Of a stretch of 64,000 nucleotides of DNA, positions 1 through 12,025 are shown piece by piece. The first letter of the stretch is position 1; every line of letters starts with the position of its first letter. The DNA comes from Paraescarpia echinospica (Eukaryota; Annelida; Polychaeta; Sabellida; Siboglinidae), in contig CM034532.1 in the NCBI GenBank assembly GCA_020002185.1, positions 45,279,506 through 45,343,505 on the forward strand, written 5' to 3'. A program made the position numbers and the translations under genes. The notes beneath the pieces are model-generated. The model made no database searches and had not been told where the DNA came from. It saw only the letters and a program-made list of their open reading frames with translations.

Positions 1-160
1 NNNNNNNNNNNNNNNNNNNNNNNNNNNNNNNNNNNNNNNNNNNNNNNNNNNNNNNNNNNNNNNNNNNNNNNNNNNNNNNNNNNNNNNNNNNNNNNNNNNN
101 NNNNNNNNNNNNNNNNNNNNNNNNNNNNNNNNNNNNNNNNNNNNNNNNNNNNNNNNNNNN
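1..160. other. assembly gap
   Basis: All bases are N. The gap abuts the outer part of the palindromic element that continues at 12764, so the left terminus of that element is hidden here. Confidence 0.99.
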
Positions 161-242
161 GGGGAAATCCCATGTTAAAAGATAGGGATTTCCTCCGGAG
201 CGCGCCTGTGTTAAAGGATAGGCCATTTTTACCCAATGTTAA
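161..242 (+). repeat. outer fragment of left arm of the palindromic element
   Basis: These bases match, in inverted orientation, the right arm at about 19874-19960: the shared string runs through CATGTTAAAAGAT, GCGCGCCTGTGTTAAAGG and TTTTTACCCAATGTTAA. The match stops exactly at TTAA (239-242). The rest of the arm resumes at 12764 with TTAAACGTCAAATC. The unbroken version is present at 19860-19890, which shows that 243-12763 is an insertion. Confidence 0.85.
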
Positions 243-263
243 AGGTCCTCAACCAATCCTCAA

Positions 264-3200
264 CCAATTCGTTTGCCCATCGCCAATCCGGTTCTTTTAG
301 GTCCAGATGTGTAATGTGTGAATAGCTTAACTAGTGTGCACAGTCGGTTTAATAAAAAATGCGTACTTGTATTTTTAATCGTCAAAAAACAAGATTTGTC
401 GTTAGACCGGGTATAGCTGACGAAAGCCAATTGCGCTGTCGACCTCCTGCGCCATTTCGGTCACGTGCTTTACGCGAGATCGGCATCCCACACATTCGAA
501 AACAATAACAACATACACTTTGGTGTATCAAGATTCCAAAGTGGTTGTACGAAGGTACGTATACTACACTATCGCATTTAGCAACAAGAACGCGTAGCCG
601 CGTATTAATCCAACGAGAATTGCAACTTGCGAACGTCAACACTCGACTCGAAGCAGTCTAACTCTAAGTCTAACTCTAAGTCTAAGACTGTCTAAGCCAG
701 TCACCAGTCAGAGGCTGTGTCAACGAGCATAATCTTTGATGTGCATTGTAATTTGTATTTGGTTACGTAGGATCTTGGTAATAAACTATGTTATTGCGAC
801 AATACATGTCGAGAATAGATGACGCGAGGCTGCGAAATGACAAATAACATTGATTTGGCAATAGGCCCCTGTTGATCGTGCAAGTAACTTAGTCAGGGAG
901 CATCCGTAATTTCGTGCAACAGAACGTCAAACACGGGAGTATTATATTGGTGATCATAATTATTAAAACAGTGTTTTGTGACGCATATTTTGATATTATT
1001 ACTGCAGAATGTTGTTGATTTGCATTGTAGTTTATGCAATATAATTGAGATTTGTTATATTGACGACCATGATGGTGATGATGATTTTATTAAATATAAA
1101 AATGTAAACGTGTAAATACATAAAATATAAATACAGTTAAAGTACACCATATATAAGGATTAAACAAGATAATGCTCGCACTTGTTTCCATTGTGGTCCT
1201 TGGTGCCTGGCTATAGTTTATGTAATTGGTATCCTGTGATACCTTTCAACTGACATATGCCAGCTATTCTTGTGTATTTACCAATATGTGTATATATTCT
1301 CACCACACCAATATATGAATGCATAATACGTAACTTGAATTATGATGTCGCTAGAGGCCACACTGCAACCCAAGAATGGGAATGAGAGGAGGCAGAAGAG
1401 GAGCTAAGGCGGTCACCTGGGTCAAGCAGACACAGGGAGGATACATAGTCTGCTGGGAGGCCCACATTTGATCAATCCAGGTAATTTCAAATTTATAACA
1501 ATCAACCACATATAAGTTATAAAAAAAATTTAATGTGCACATTTACATATATATTTGTTTTCATACACATTTTAATAATAACATCTTGGACGTGGAAAAC
1601 TAAGTTGACTTCTGCACTTATATTATACCCACAGGCATATTAATACACCTTTAAAAGTATTTAGCATACGGCGATGACTCAGAAATAAGTTTATAAAATA
1701 AATTTTTCAATTTTGAAGAAGGTAAACATACATGTTATGAACCTTTGAATACTTGGCGAGTACTGTTAGCATCACAATAACACCTCATTTTGTAATTTCC
1801 AACATTCACCTTGACCATTCAACTTCAGGCAGAACCTTAAAATGTCAAACATGAATATGTGTAGTAGTTGCACATGGCAGACACTGACATGAATTTGTAT
1901 ACTGAAAACAAAACAAAAAATATAAATGCTCTTTACTGATGCTTTACTGATTAGCAGAATTCAAATCAGTCTATACTATTGACTAAGATCAGGCATCACT
2001 GTAATGAAATTGAAAAAATTATAATTCATATAATGACAATGAACACCTTATAAAGAAAAAATAGTTAACATTTTTCACTGTTTTGAAAAAGAGCACATTC
2101 TACTAATGTATGCATGCTGTATCAACCCACCCTCTACCTCCTCCGGAACAACCCCGGTAAACACTGACTGTTCCTAAGATATCAAAATGTATAGATGCAG
2201 CTGTAGTAGCACATTTCTTGCTGCCGTTTTTCTTGTGAAATGCTGCAAGTCACACATGAAACATTATTTTACATTTACTGATTATGAGAATGAACATTCC
2301 ATAATTATTTACTACCAACACTACAATAATACCTGTTTTTGTTTACTGAATATATGCTTTTCTTTACAGGAGATTGGACTAGTGTGCTTAGTATCACTAG
2401 TTCTCCAAGTTAATATGGCATACCGGGAAGCTGTATTTGTCCAGGATCTTGGACAAGATTCTACAGCCATGCAGCATGCTGCATATTAATGGTTTGTCAT
2501 GTGAATGTCCACCGACTGATCCCAATTGTGTCGTGTGTTGCATCCGTGACAGATTCCCCAGTGCCGATGGGGTGTACACTGGCTTCCAGGTCAGTCAGTT
2601 AGCTTAACTGACTAAAAACCAATGTAGAATGCAGGTTGCTCGACATACGAATATGGTGACGCCTGACTAGCTCGTGAGACAGGTTCAGTGTCGAGCATTC
2701 TTCGGTGAACTACATCGGTTTTGATATTGATGACATCACTGTATGTGTTCGCTGGTACTGCATACCAGCCTCCTGACATTTTGCTGTACATCCGCATCTA
2801 CCTATACCGGAGACAAAATGACAATGAGCATGGCTCTGACATGTATTATATTTTATATGTGATGACACATTTATCAAAAGTCAATAATACACAGTATTTG
2901 TATTCAATTCAACTTTAACTTTTAGCAGTGTCTATGACAAAATACATCAATTATCCAGCATTGTTACATTGGTAGGGTTTCATTGTCTTTGTGTTGCTGA
3001 TAGTCAGTGGCAGCCAGCTGAGTTCTTGCAACGTACACCAGGTATGTACAACAACACAAGTTTGTGATGAAGTAATGGTATTGAAAGCCTTTTCACATTT
3101 TGCAACAACAATCTGTTGATACACTGACAGCAGCATTTTACTTGTTTAAGTTTTCTATGTATCATGAGGACTGTTATTATACTTTTCATGCCACGTTTCA

Positions 3201-3554
3201 TATTTCTAAATTATTCTTTTTTATCACTGGTTTATATTTTCACAAATAATTTACATTACATTTTCACTTCGCTTGATGATTATACACCTGTACTGATATG
3301 GTGTAGTATCCAGTCCTCGGGATTGCTCAAAGCGCTTTAAGCTTTAATCCCTGGCAGACCTGTTAATTCGAACACCATCTCGACTTATGTGGGAAGCATT
3401 CAGCCACACTGAAATTAATATGCGAAGACTATTCGTACAAAAATATTGCGGTCTGTAGCCGGTACTCTTCATACAACTGAGTAAACCTGAGCAATGTAGC
3501 ATGTAGTGATTGTACATGTAATTCTCAATCACATGGCGATGACCCTGACTAGTC
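264..3554. other. no recognisable gene
   Basis: This AT-rich interior of the TTAA insertion has only short reading frames on both strands, none with a motif I recognise. A small tandem repeat of TCTAACTCTAAG occurs near 655-690. A good splice acceptor-like tract (TTTCTTTACAG) occurs near 2360-2370, but no open exon with a familiar domain follows it. Confidence 0.5.
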
Positions 3555-4045
3555 TAGTCACTATTATTTGAGAGTTGTAAACATACATACCAAGCATTGC
3601 ATAAACTACCAAATTTTCGAATTTTCTAATCATTGATGTTTTTTTAACAAAGAACCATAAATTATGATTCTTTGTTAAAAAAAACTATTATGATTCATAA
3701 TAGTTCATTTGTTCAACTAAACATCTTCCTAAGTAATTTGTTCTCATTGGTTTACATTTTATGGGCATGCGATATTAAAAATTGTTGTTAATACACATAA
3801 TTGTTTAGTCACTAATTTTGTGAGTTGTAAACATACAAGGCATGTATAAACTACAACTAGCATTTGACATCACGTGTACTAGTGTTGTTTTTTTGTACCA
3901 AAGAATCTTGATAAAAGTATCTGTTTTTTTATATATACCTGACATTTGTTCAACCTCTTCCTAATTTGTGTTTTTATTGCTGTTTTGCATTTTATGTGCA
4001 TGTGATATTAAAAAGTATTACATTATACACATCAAGTGCAGTGAT
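3555..4045. repeat. imperfect tandem duplication, period 251 bp
   Basis: Two copies start with TAGTCACTA at 3555 and 3806. Both contain GAGTTGTAAACATACA, a GCATRTATAAACTAC-like block, a run of T followed by a CAAAGAA block, TTGTTCAAC, and an ATTTTATGKGCATG block close to the end. The copies differ by many substitutions and small indels, so the duplication is old. Confidence 0.75.
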
Positions 4046-4238
4046 TTTACCAGTAGTTGTATTGTACTTTTCATTATTTTGTAGTCAATCTCGTCAAATA
4101 GTTTCAATAAAATGTTTTTACTTACTTTTTACATTGTCTTTACTTCAATTCACATGCATTTCTAACAACAATATGCAATTTAACGAGGACACCACATTAC
4201 TGCAAAATCCTCATGCAGACAAACAAAACTATCACATA

Positions 4239-4537
4239 CAGGGGTGGATCCAGAAATCGAGTATGGGAGGCACAAAAACCTCCACTGGCGGCCAAACCAA
4301 ATGGTGTAGTCTAAATTTTGTCGCTACCACGCTGCCATAACATCACCCGCTCCACTGGAATGGTGATATTGGAAGACGCCATAACTTCAGCTTATTATTA
4401 TCACCTAAACTGGGGCACATTTCAAACGGTCTGGGAGGACACAGTCGCGTGGGCCCATTATAAAAGATTTGCAGACACGCCAAATTCTTATGGTCTAGGG
4501 GGGCACCTGTCCCCAGGCCCGCCTGGATCCGCCTATG
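4239..4537. mobile_element. non-autonomous DNA transposon (MITE), about 300 bp
   Basis: The left end is CAGGGGTGGATCCAG and the right end is CTGGATCCGCCTATG, forming a terminal inverted repeat of about 15 bases. ACATA directly flanks both ends (4234-4238 and 4538-4542). Related copies occur at 59578-59873 (complete) and 22941-23083 (5'-deleted). All share the interior block with ACAAAAACCTCCACTG and the GGGGGCAC/CAGGCCC segment. The CAGGGG-type ends resemble hAT-derived MITEs, but the superfamily is an inference. Confidence 0.7.
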
Positions 4538-4560
4538 ACATACTTGTTTATTGCTTGTAT

Positions 4561-5218
4561 TTATAATTTTGATAACAGGTTTGGTGACAGAGTAACCACA
4601 TTTGATAACACTCGTTTACCTGAAGGTGAAGAGCTTTGAAGCATACATCTGCATGTGGTGTCGACACACCTCAAGTTCTGAAAATATAGTACATGTATTA
4701 ATAGTCGGCACTGATTGTTTCTAACAATAATCATTTTAATGTACTTGCAAAAGTTGCAATGCAATGAATGACCACCTGCCAAATGCAACCAATGCCAATG
4801 GTCAAGAGCTATCCATATAATATATGTTATGGCCATTAATGTCCATGGTATTGAGGGGCGCTGGTTTTCTGGACATAACAAAAACTCACAGAAGGGACAA
4901 TAAAAAAACCTGGTGAAACTACTGGAATATTCTTTTCCTTGTAAATAATTAAATACCAAGACTACATACAATTGAATTCAAATTAAATTTTTTAATGTCC
5001 CATAATAGTATTTTTTTATATAAAAGTAATAAATTTGTTAAATTACTATTACATTACTGTTGTTAGTAAATTATGTACATCTTGGTTCAATAATTATAAT
5101 CGTTACGGATCATTTATAATGCATTTATACTATTACTATTTTCCCAAGCCTACTTAGGCTACTAGCCTACTACCATATACGACATAGACATAATATAGTC
5201 ACTATCATTGACATAAGT
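4561..5218. other. no recognisable gene
   Basis: AT-rich sequence between the MITE and the BEL/Pao 5' LTR. A 136-codon reading frame on the minus strand (4561-4971) has no motif I recognise and is probably fortuitous. Confidence 0.5.
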
Positions 5219-5223
5219 ATATG

Positions 5224-5446
5224 TGTGCGCGCCATTTGGCATGCTAGAAAGTTAGGGCGCCTCCTGGCGAATGAGGAGAAAGCGAGAGGTTCGCCATGTT
5301 GTTTATAGAATTGTCGAGGTGACAATTGCGCATCGAATAACGTAAAAGCAACGCGTTACGGGCAAAATCTGTCGTTGCCCCGTAAACGTACTAAAAACTG
5401 GTCAAACAAGGTTTGGGATGTTATCTATATAGACGGTCTACATATA
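5224..5446 (+). repeat. BEL/Pao 5' LTR
   Basis: The repeat begins TGTGCGCGCCATTTGG and is about 223 bases long. It matches 11800-12020 almost base for base. The 3' boundary is uncertain by about two bases because the ends read CTACATATA here and CTATATA in the 3' LTR. Confidence 0.92.
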
Positions 5447-5579
5447 TTAACACGGCGTGAAAACATGAAAGTTTCGGCGCGAGTGCCGCCGCTTGGCGGT
5501 TGAGTAGTAAGAACGCGCAGTTTGAACCTGTAGTGTGGTGGTCAGTTTGGTCGGAGCCCTCTCTGTCTGACGTTGTTCA

Positions 5580-7368
5580 ATGATACGAAAGGGTATTAGA
5601 ACCAAGCTAGGCATCGATATGGCCTCACGTGGTGAGACTGACAGGACTGGTGTGACTAGGTCACCTAAGGCTGCAATGCATGCAGCCTACGATGAACTTG
5701 ATACTATGGGAAGTGCGAGTCAAATCTCCCGTGGGTCTAAAACATCGTCAAACTCAAGAACAAGCTCTGCGGTATCATTGAAGGCGAAAGAAGCCCAAGT
5801 AGCAGCTGAACATGCAAGGAGGAAACTGGAGTTGGCTGAGAAAAGGATCAAACGAGACCTAGAACGAAAGTGGAAACATATGTAAGCAAGCAGAGTTCAA
5901 ACAGATGTAAGCAGAGAACGAAGCAGCTGGGGATCTTGAAAAGGTTCAGGAGGAAGTTGAACTTAAGGAACTTCTGGCAAAACTGTGGGAGGATGTTGAT
6001 TTAAATGACTTTGCCCCCAGTTTTTCAAGTAAATGCAAAGACAAAGAAGCGCAACATGCTTCGCACACCGCTACTGAAATAAGTACAGCAGTTCCACTGG
6101 GTGTTGCATTCACGACAAGTACAGTGACCAGTCCTGTCGCAGCTCCTTTTGCGTATGCTTCTACAACGCACAGTTATCTTGATACAAATGCCTCCACGTT
6201 TGTGTCTCAGGGGGCACCGGCAGGTTTGCAGAACACCTTCAGTGGTATGAGAGGGAAGCCAGGAAGAACAAGTTGGAATCCGCCATCAGTGCATGGAAGT
6301 CCGACTACCAGCGGTACTGATAGCAACATCAATATGGCGATTGTACACACTCTCGAGAAGATCATATCGCAATCAGAACTGCCTGCACCTCCACCCATGA
6401 CATTTGATGGCACCTCCGCTGAATTTCCGAAGTTTATGAGAAACTTCGAAGACCGGGTTGCGTCAAAGCCATTCTCAGATAGCTTCAAGTTGTCCCAATT
6501 GGTTTCATGTACAACAGGAGACGCAAACAAAGCAATCAAGCACTTCGAAGGAACAAAGCATGGCTATCGACAGGCAATTGCAATCCTGCAAGAACGATTT
6601 GGACGTCCATTCCAGATTGTAAAGTCATGTATGGATCGACTTATCGAGAGGCCACAGTTGTCACTGTATGACAGGAAAGGCCTACTGGAGTTCTCAGATC
6701 AGCTCAAGTATACATACCAAACGCTGGAGGACCAAAAGTTGCTTCCAGAAGCAAACACACAAACATATTTGAGAGCCATATTTGACCGACTCCCTGTCAG
6801 TTGGCAAGATGGATGGGTGCGTCGTGTAATGGATCTTGAAAGCACAGGGCAGAGCCCGAAGATTGAGGATATGGTGCGATTCATTCATTATTTAACCAGA
6901 GCTCTAAATCACGCAGTCTTCGCCATTCGGTCGACCGGTAGCAGCAATGCCAGTAAACCTATTGGCAGGAAGTGTATTGACTTCAAGAAAGGTGGATATG
7001 TCCCTACTACCTTCAACAGGGTAACTACACTTTCTACCCAAGTCGCCAAAGGTGTGGAAGGTATGAATGGCAAGGAGAAGCAGAGGGACGGGTATTACGC
7101 GTCACGTACTAGAGACAGTAAGGACTGCAGTTACTGTGAAGGCAGGCATATCATCGGAGACTGTGCTGGGTTTAAAACTAGTACACTGGAATTCCGGAAG
7201 AAGTTTGTACGGAACCATAACCTATGCTTCTGCTGCCTTGGAAGGCATTACAGTAGGGACTGCGAACACAAGCAGAATTGCTCTGAGAAGGAATGCAACA
7301 AGATGCACCATCAGCTGCTCCACCCTACTCTGACAATTCCGAAACAGGACCCAAAAAAAATCGGTTGA
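5580..7368 (+). pseudogene. gag: BEL/Pao gag polyprotein (frameshifted)
   Basis: Gag forms the capsid-like particle of the element. The N-terminal part runs from 5580 (internal ATG at 5619 is a plausible start) to a stop at 5885 and contains an alanine/lysine/glutamate-rich helical segment. The frame then shifts, and an open frame runs from 5911 to 7368. That part holds the DUF1759-type region (residues reading MTFDGTSAEFPKFMRNFEDR near 6397) and a C-terminal array of CCHC-type knuckles (CSYCEGRHIIGDC, then LCFCCLGRHYSRDC, then a C-x4-C-x4-HH motif). This matches BEL gag proteins. The frame ends at 7368 just after a run of eight A bases (about 7347-7355); loss of one A would join gag to pol, so the gag-pol break may be a slippage event or a sequencing error. 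Confidence 0.9.
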
Positions 7369-7378
7369 CAAAACCAAG

Positions 7379-8839
7379 TTGGAGGCGCTGCCACAAATGC
7401 AGGTCGGATCAGTTGTAGCAACAAAGCCAAAGCAGTTTGTTCTCCTGAAGGTGATTCCACTTCGTATAACAGCGGAAAATGGAAACTCTGTGACGACATT
7501 TGGTATGCTGGATTCGGGAGCTAGTGCGACTCTAGTTACACAGTCGATAGCAAAGAAATTAGATGTTCAGGGAACACCTGAAGTTATCAGCGTCAACACG
7601 ATCCTAGCAAAAGGCCAAGACAAAAAAGTAACGGTCTTCGGATGTAGCCTGTCGCCCGTTGACGTGGCAGTTCCACAGATTCCCGTGAGACGAACACACA
7701 TAGTGACACATCTGCACATTGATGCTCGCTATAGGCCGAACGCACTGGACCTTTCAGAATGGTCACACCTAGAGGGGTTAGACTTGCAAATAGACGTTGA
7801 GGAGGACTCGGTGTCTATACTCATCGGCAAGGATGTGCCGTGGGCACACGCAGCTTTGGAAAGCTGCTATGGCGATGACCCAAATACTCAACCGTATGCC
7901 GTAAGGACGCCGCTTACCTGGTGCGTTGCTGGACCAACACACTATGACTCGGAATCTGATGTTAGCATAAACTTCTTGACCAAGCGATCAGATTTCTTCT
8001 CACCGAATTGCGACCACGACAGCATAGATCCAACATATGTTCAGGGTGGTGATGCTATCCGTTCAAGCAAAATTACCTTGGAAAGGTCAATGGAGCGGCT
8101 CTGGCAGTTGGAGAAACATGGGTTCGAGAGCGATGACTGCAAGACCATGTCTGTGGAGGACAAAAGGGCGTTGAACATTTTGCAAAAGAATACGAAATTG
8201 GTCGATGGACAGTACGAGATTGGTTTGCTTTGGAGAGATGAACACACCGCATTGCCAAACAACAGGGTTGTGGCAAAGAAGAGACTCGATCTTCTGGGCA
8301 AACGCTTCAAGCAAAAGCCAGAGTTTGCAAGAAAGTACTGCAAGGCAATGTCTGACAACATCGCTAAGGGCTACGCGAGATTACTGTCTGATGAAGAAGC
8401 TGCTCAAACTAGCCCCAGGACGTGGTATATACCACATCATGGAGTTGAAAATTCAAATAAGCCCGGAAAGGTCCGTGTTGTTTATGACGCAGCATCGCCA
8501 TACGGAGGGACTTCGCAGAACCAGGAGTTGATGCAGGGTCCCGATATGAATAACAGTCTCGTAGGAGTGCTCCTGAGATTCCGGCAGGATAAAGTTGCAG
8601 TAGTTGCTGACATCGAAGCGATGTTTCATCAGTTCAGGGTGCCTAAACACGACTGTGAGGCTCTGAGATTCCTGTGGTGGAGAGATGGATTCGAAGAAGC
8701 CCCCGCAACCTATCAGATGACCCGTCATATCTTTGGTGCTACAGACAGCCTAAGTTCGTGCACGTATGGATTGAGACGGTGTGCTATGGACAACAAGGAA
8801 GACTTTGACCCACGTACAACGGAACTTCTATGTCGATGA
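7379..8839 (+). pseudogene. pol: BEL/Pao pol: aspartic protease and N-terminal half of reverse transcriptase
   Basis: The frame opens without an ATG because it continues from gag. The protease active site reads MLDSGASATLVTQS near 7505, followed by the ISVNT/KGQDKKVTVFG strands typical of Pao proteases. The reverse transcriptase fingers and palm include KVRVVYDAAS near 8468 and VAVVADIEAMFHQF near 8593, the first catalytic aspartate block. The frame then drifts: after FGATDSLSSC the downstream Y-x-DD motif lies in another frame, so a frameshift falls near 8819. Length and order fit a BEL polyprotein that was once continuous with gag. Confidence 0.9.
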
Positions 8840-9269
8840 TTTGCTGAAGTCGTTTCCAACGGCCGAGACAGCCATCAACTTGTCTAGGCAGCTGGTGAGG
8901 ATGCTAGACCGAGCAGGACTTAGATTGACAACATTTCTGTCAAACTCGAAGAAGGTGTTGGCCGCACTACCTGAACCTGAACGGGCAGCCGACTGCAAAG
9001 ACCTCGACCTTGAACATTTGCCCAGTGAAAGAGCCCTAGGGGTGAGATGGGACATCGAAACCGACTCCCTCGGGATTACTGTCACTAGCATGGACAATGC
9101 AAACACGCGTAGAGGATGTCTCTCAGCTGTAAGTTCCCTCTATGACCCATTTGGAATGGTGGGACCGGTAACACTCGTGGCTAAGAGAGTTCTGCAGATG
9201 TGTTGCAAGTTGAAACTTGGTTGGGACGACGAATTGCCAGGAGAACTGCTTCAAGAATGGGAGCAGTGA
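8781..9269 (+). pseudogene. pol: BEL/Pao pol: C-terminal part of reverse transcriptase
   Basis: This frame continues the polymerase. It contains the catalytic motif FYVDDLLKSF near 8830 and the downstream LGVRWDIETD and SLYDPFGMVGPVTLVAK blocks that are characteristic of Pao reverse transcriptases. The frame ends with TGA at 9267-9269 within WEQ(W)KTNL; the expected tryptophan codon TGG has become TGA. A further shift of frame occurs before the RNase H section at 9311. Confidence 0.88.
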
Positions 9270-9310
9270 AAAACAAACTTAGGTATTTTGGAAGGAATTC
9301 GGGTTCCTAG

Positions 9311-9931
9311 ATGCTACTTCAGAGGTCCGCTCACATTGAACTTCATCACTTTGCTGATGCATCGGAAATAGGATATGGAACGGTGTCCTATTTGCGGAAG
9401 GTGGATGAAGATGGCCAAATTGAATGCTCCTTCGTCGCGGCAAAGAGTCGGACGGCACCCACGCCGTTTGTTACTGTGCCGAGGTTGGAACTGCAAGCAG
9501 CAGTCGTAGCCGCGAGGATGGATGGTCTCATCAGGAGGGAGATTGATTTACGTATTGCAAGGGTTGTCTTCTGGACAGACTCTAGAATAACTCTGCAGTA
9601 CATACGGAATGAGACACGACGATTCAAAACGTATGTGGCAAACAGAGTGACGGAAATCAGGGATTCTTCAAAACCAGAACAGTGGAGACATGTCCCAGGA
9701 AAGGAAAATCCTGCCGATGATGCTTCGAGGGGCCAGACTGCGTGGTCTTTCCTTCGGAACAAGCGATGGTTTCGTGGGCCAGACTTTCTCTGGCGTTCGG
9801 AAGATGCATGGCCTGCTGCTGACATTGGAGCCTTGTCGAATGGCGACCCAGAACTGAAGGACGAAAAGTTGGTTGGGATGATGACATCGCCTTCTTCACT
9901 TGATCAGCTACTGAAAAGATATTCTTCATAG
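9311..9931 (+). pseudogene. pol: BEL/Pao pol: RNase H
   Basis: RNase H degrades the RNA strand of the RNA/DNA hybrid. The motifs are HHFADASEIGYG near 9341 (first acidic residue), PRLELQAAVVAAR near 9478, VVFWTDSRITLQYI near 9565 and HVPGKENPADDASRG near 9690. The frame ends in a TAG at 9929-9931. The integrase frame that follows is in the same phase, so this single stop is the only thing separating the two. Confidence 0.9.
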
Positions 9932-11422
9932 ACTGCCACTCAGAGGAAAATCGCCATTCTGATCAAATTATGTTGTTACATCAAAGCAAAGGGACAGAAA
10001 GCCACCGATCAGCAACATGACCGTTTTGAAAGGGAGATCTGTCCAGAAGATCTCACAAGGGCAACTCAGGCCATTGTGAGGTACATCCAGAGGTCGTCAT
10101 ATGCAGATGACGTCGACGACATTGAGAAGTTGAGCAAGGTCAAGACGTCGAGCTCCTTAAAGAAACTGAACCCAGTCTTGGTCGATGGCGTTCTACGCGT
10201 TGGGGGAAGGATTTCAGCGGCACCGCTCTCCTTTGATTCGAAGTACCCGATGATCATCCCCAAGAGTCATCACGTGGCGACCTTACTGATAACACACTTT
10301 CACCAAGCGTCAGCCCACGCTGGTCAGGAACATGTTCTTGCTAGACTGCGAGAACAGTTCTGGATCCCGAAGGCGAGATCTACAGTTCGTCGTGCTCTCC
10401 GGTCCTGCATTGGATGTCGGAAGCGCCAAGCTATGAAGATGACGCAGAGGATGGCTGACTTACCTGGGATGAGAGTCACTCCTTATGAGCCCCCCTTTAC
10501 AAGAACCGGGGTGGACTACTTCGGACCTATGCTGATCAAAAGAGGACGATCCATTGTAAAACGATGGGGCGCTTTGTTTACCTGCATGAACGTAAGGGCA
10601 ATTCACATCGAAGTCGCCGAGTCATTGGACACAAACTCGTTCATCAATGCCCTTCGTCGCTTCATTGGTCGCAGAGGACATCCACGGGACATTTGGTCCG
10701 ACAATGGCACTAACTTTGTTGGAGGAGAGCGGGAATTAAAACAAGCCATTTCTGAGTGGAATCAAGAGCAGATCAAACGAGAACTCCACCAGAAGGGGAT
10801 TCACTGGCACTTCCAGCCGCCAGGTGCTCCCCATATGTCGGGTGTTTGGGAACGCCTTGTAAAGTCGGTGAAACTCGCATTGAAGGCCGTTCTCGGAGGA
10901 TGCCTTGCCAGTGAAGACGTACTAGTCACCTCACTCGTTGAGGTAGAGAAAGTCCTAAACAGTCGTCCCCTGTGTAAGAGCAGTGATGACCCAAATGATG
11001 ATGAAGTGCTAACCCCTAATCATTTCCTGCTCCAACGGGGAGCGTTGTCGTTGCCTCCTGGAGTCTTCTTTGACACCGACCAGTACCACAGGAAGAGATG
11101 GAGACAAGTACAAATTCTGGCGAACCACTTCTGGAAGCGATGGCTAAAGGAGTATCTTCCTGCTCTACAGGAGAGGAGCAAGTGGCATCAGAAAACTCGT
11201 AACGCAGCAGTTGGCGATCTCGTTCTTGTAGCGGATGACGACGTCTCCAGAGGAAATTGGCCGTTGGGTAGAATCACCAGGACATTCCCCGGTCGTGATG
11301 GTTGCGTACGAACAGTAGAGGTGAAGACCAGAAGCTCGCATTTCGTGCGGCCAGTTCAGAAGCTGTGTCTTCTTGAGGAAAGCAGTGGTGGATATTCTGC
11401 AGAAGATGACTCGGAGGGTTAG
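9932..11422 (+). pseudogene. pol: BEL/Pao pol: integrase and C-terminal domain
   Basis: Integrase inserts the cDNA into the genome. An HHCC-type zinc region (HFHQASAHAGQEH followed by CIGCRKRQ) spans about 10300-10430. The catalytic core shows D in GVDYFGPM near 10510, D in WSDNGTNFVGG near 10694, and E in VWERLVKSVK near 10848. The tail has the DUF5641-like segment (GDLVLVADDD, WPLGRI) and ends at a TAG at 11420-11422. The frame is open over 1.35 kb, longer than any other part of this element. It is in phase with the RNase H across the TAG at 9929. Confidence 0.93.
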
Positions 11423-11799
11423 CACATTGTGTATCAAGACTCAATGTATTGAGTATGCACAGCGATGTGTGCTGTGGGTGTGTGTGTTCAAGTGTCAGTA
11501 ACACGGTGAATGGACTCATAATTGCACTATTGGAATTATCTAAGTCAATTTGTAAAGCAGCAACTGTTCTGCGGTGCTTGTTTCCATTCAAGTGGGAATG
11601 TTTACTGTGTAATTCATTTGTATATGTTGATGAACATGGACATTCATTGTCGTGTGATTATTGAACGTTGCGTCCTTGGATTCAATTTTGAACAGAAAGG
11701 TGGACTTTCTAGTGATTTATTTAATTAATGCTCCTAATTGTTATGGCGCTTTGGAGTTTGATTGAATGTTTCGTTTTTGGACTCTCCATGGGGGGAGTA
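11423..11799 (+). other. BEL/Pao 3' untranslated region with polypurine tract
   Basis: No env-like frame is visible. A purine run GGGGGGAG at 11790-11797 lies two bases before the 3' LTR and is the likely polypurine tract that primes plus-strand synthesis. Confidence 0.7.
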
Positions 11800-12020
11800 T
11801 GTGCGCGCCATTTGGCATGCTAGAAAGTTAGGGCGCCTCCTGGCGAATGAGGAGAAAGCGAGAGGTTCGCCATGTTGTTTATAGAATTGTCGAGGTGACA
11901 ATTGCGCATCGAATAACGTAAAAGCAACGCGTTACGGGCAAAATCTGTCGTTGCCCCGTAAACGTAATAAAAACTGGTCAAACAAGGTTTGGGATGTTAT
12001 CTATGTAGACGGTCTATATA
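11800..12020 (+). repeat. BEL/Pao 3' LTR
   Basis: The repeat matches the 5' LTR, with C to A at the CGTAATAAAAAC position, A to G at CTATGTAG, and a two-base difference at the end. The putative target duplication ATATG follows at 12021-12025. Confidence 0.92.
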
Positions 12021-12025
12021 ATATG

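Larger units (their letters stand above)
5224..12020 (+). mobile_element. BEL/Pao LTR retrotransposon, full length
   Basis: Two near-identical LTRs flank gag and pol in the order protease, reverse transcriptase, RNase H, integrase, which is the BEL/Pao arrangement. The 5-bp string ATATG precedes the 5' LTR (5219-5223) and follows the 3' LTR (12021-12025), which fits a target-site duplication. No envelope gene is present in the 377 bases between pol and the 3' LTR. The LTRs differ at about two substitutions plus a 2-base difference at the end, implying recent insertion, yet the reading frame has several breaks: two gag/pol frameshifts, a reverse transcriptase frameshift, a TGA and a frameshift near 9269-9311, and a TAG at 9929. 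Confidence 0.95.

Noticed and set aside
4561..4971. 136-codon minus-strand frame
   Set aside because: It has no recognisable domain and no duplicate that could show conservation, and it lies in transposon interior sequence.
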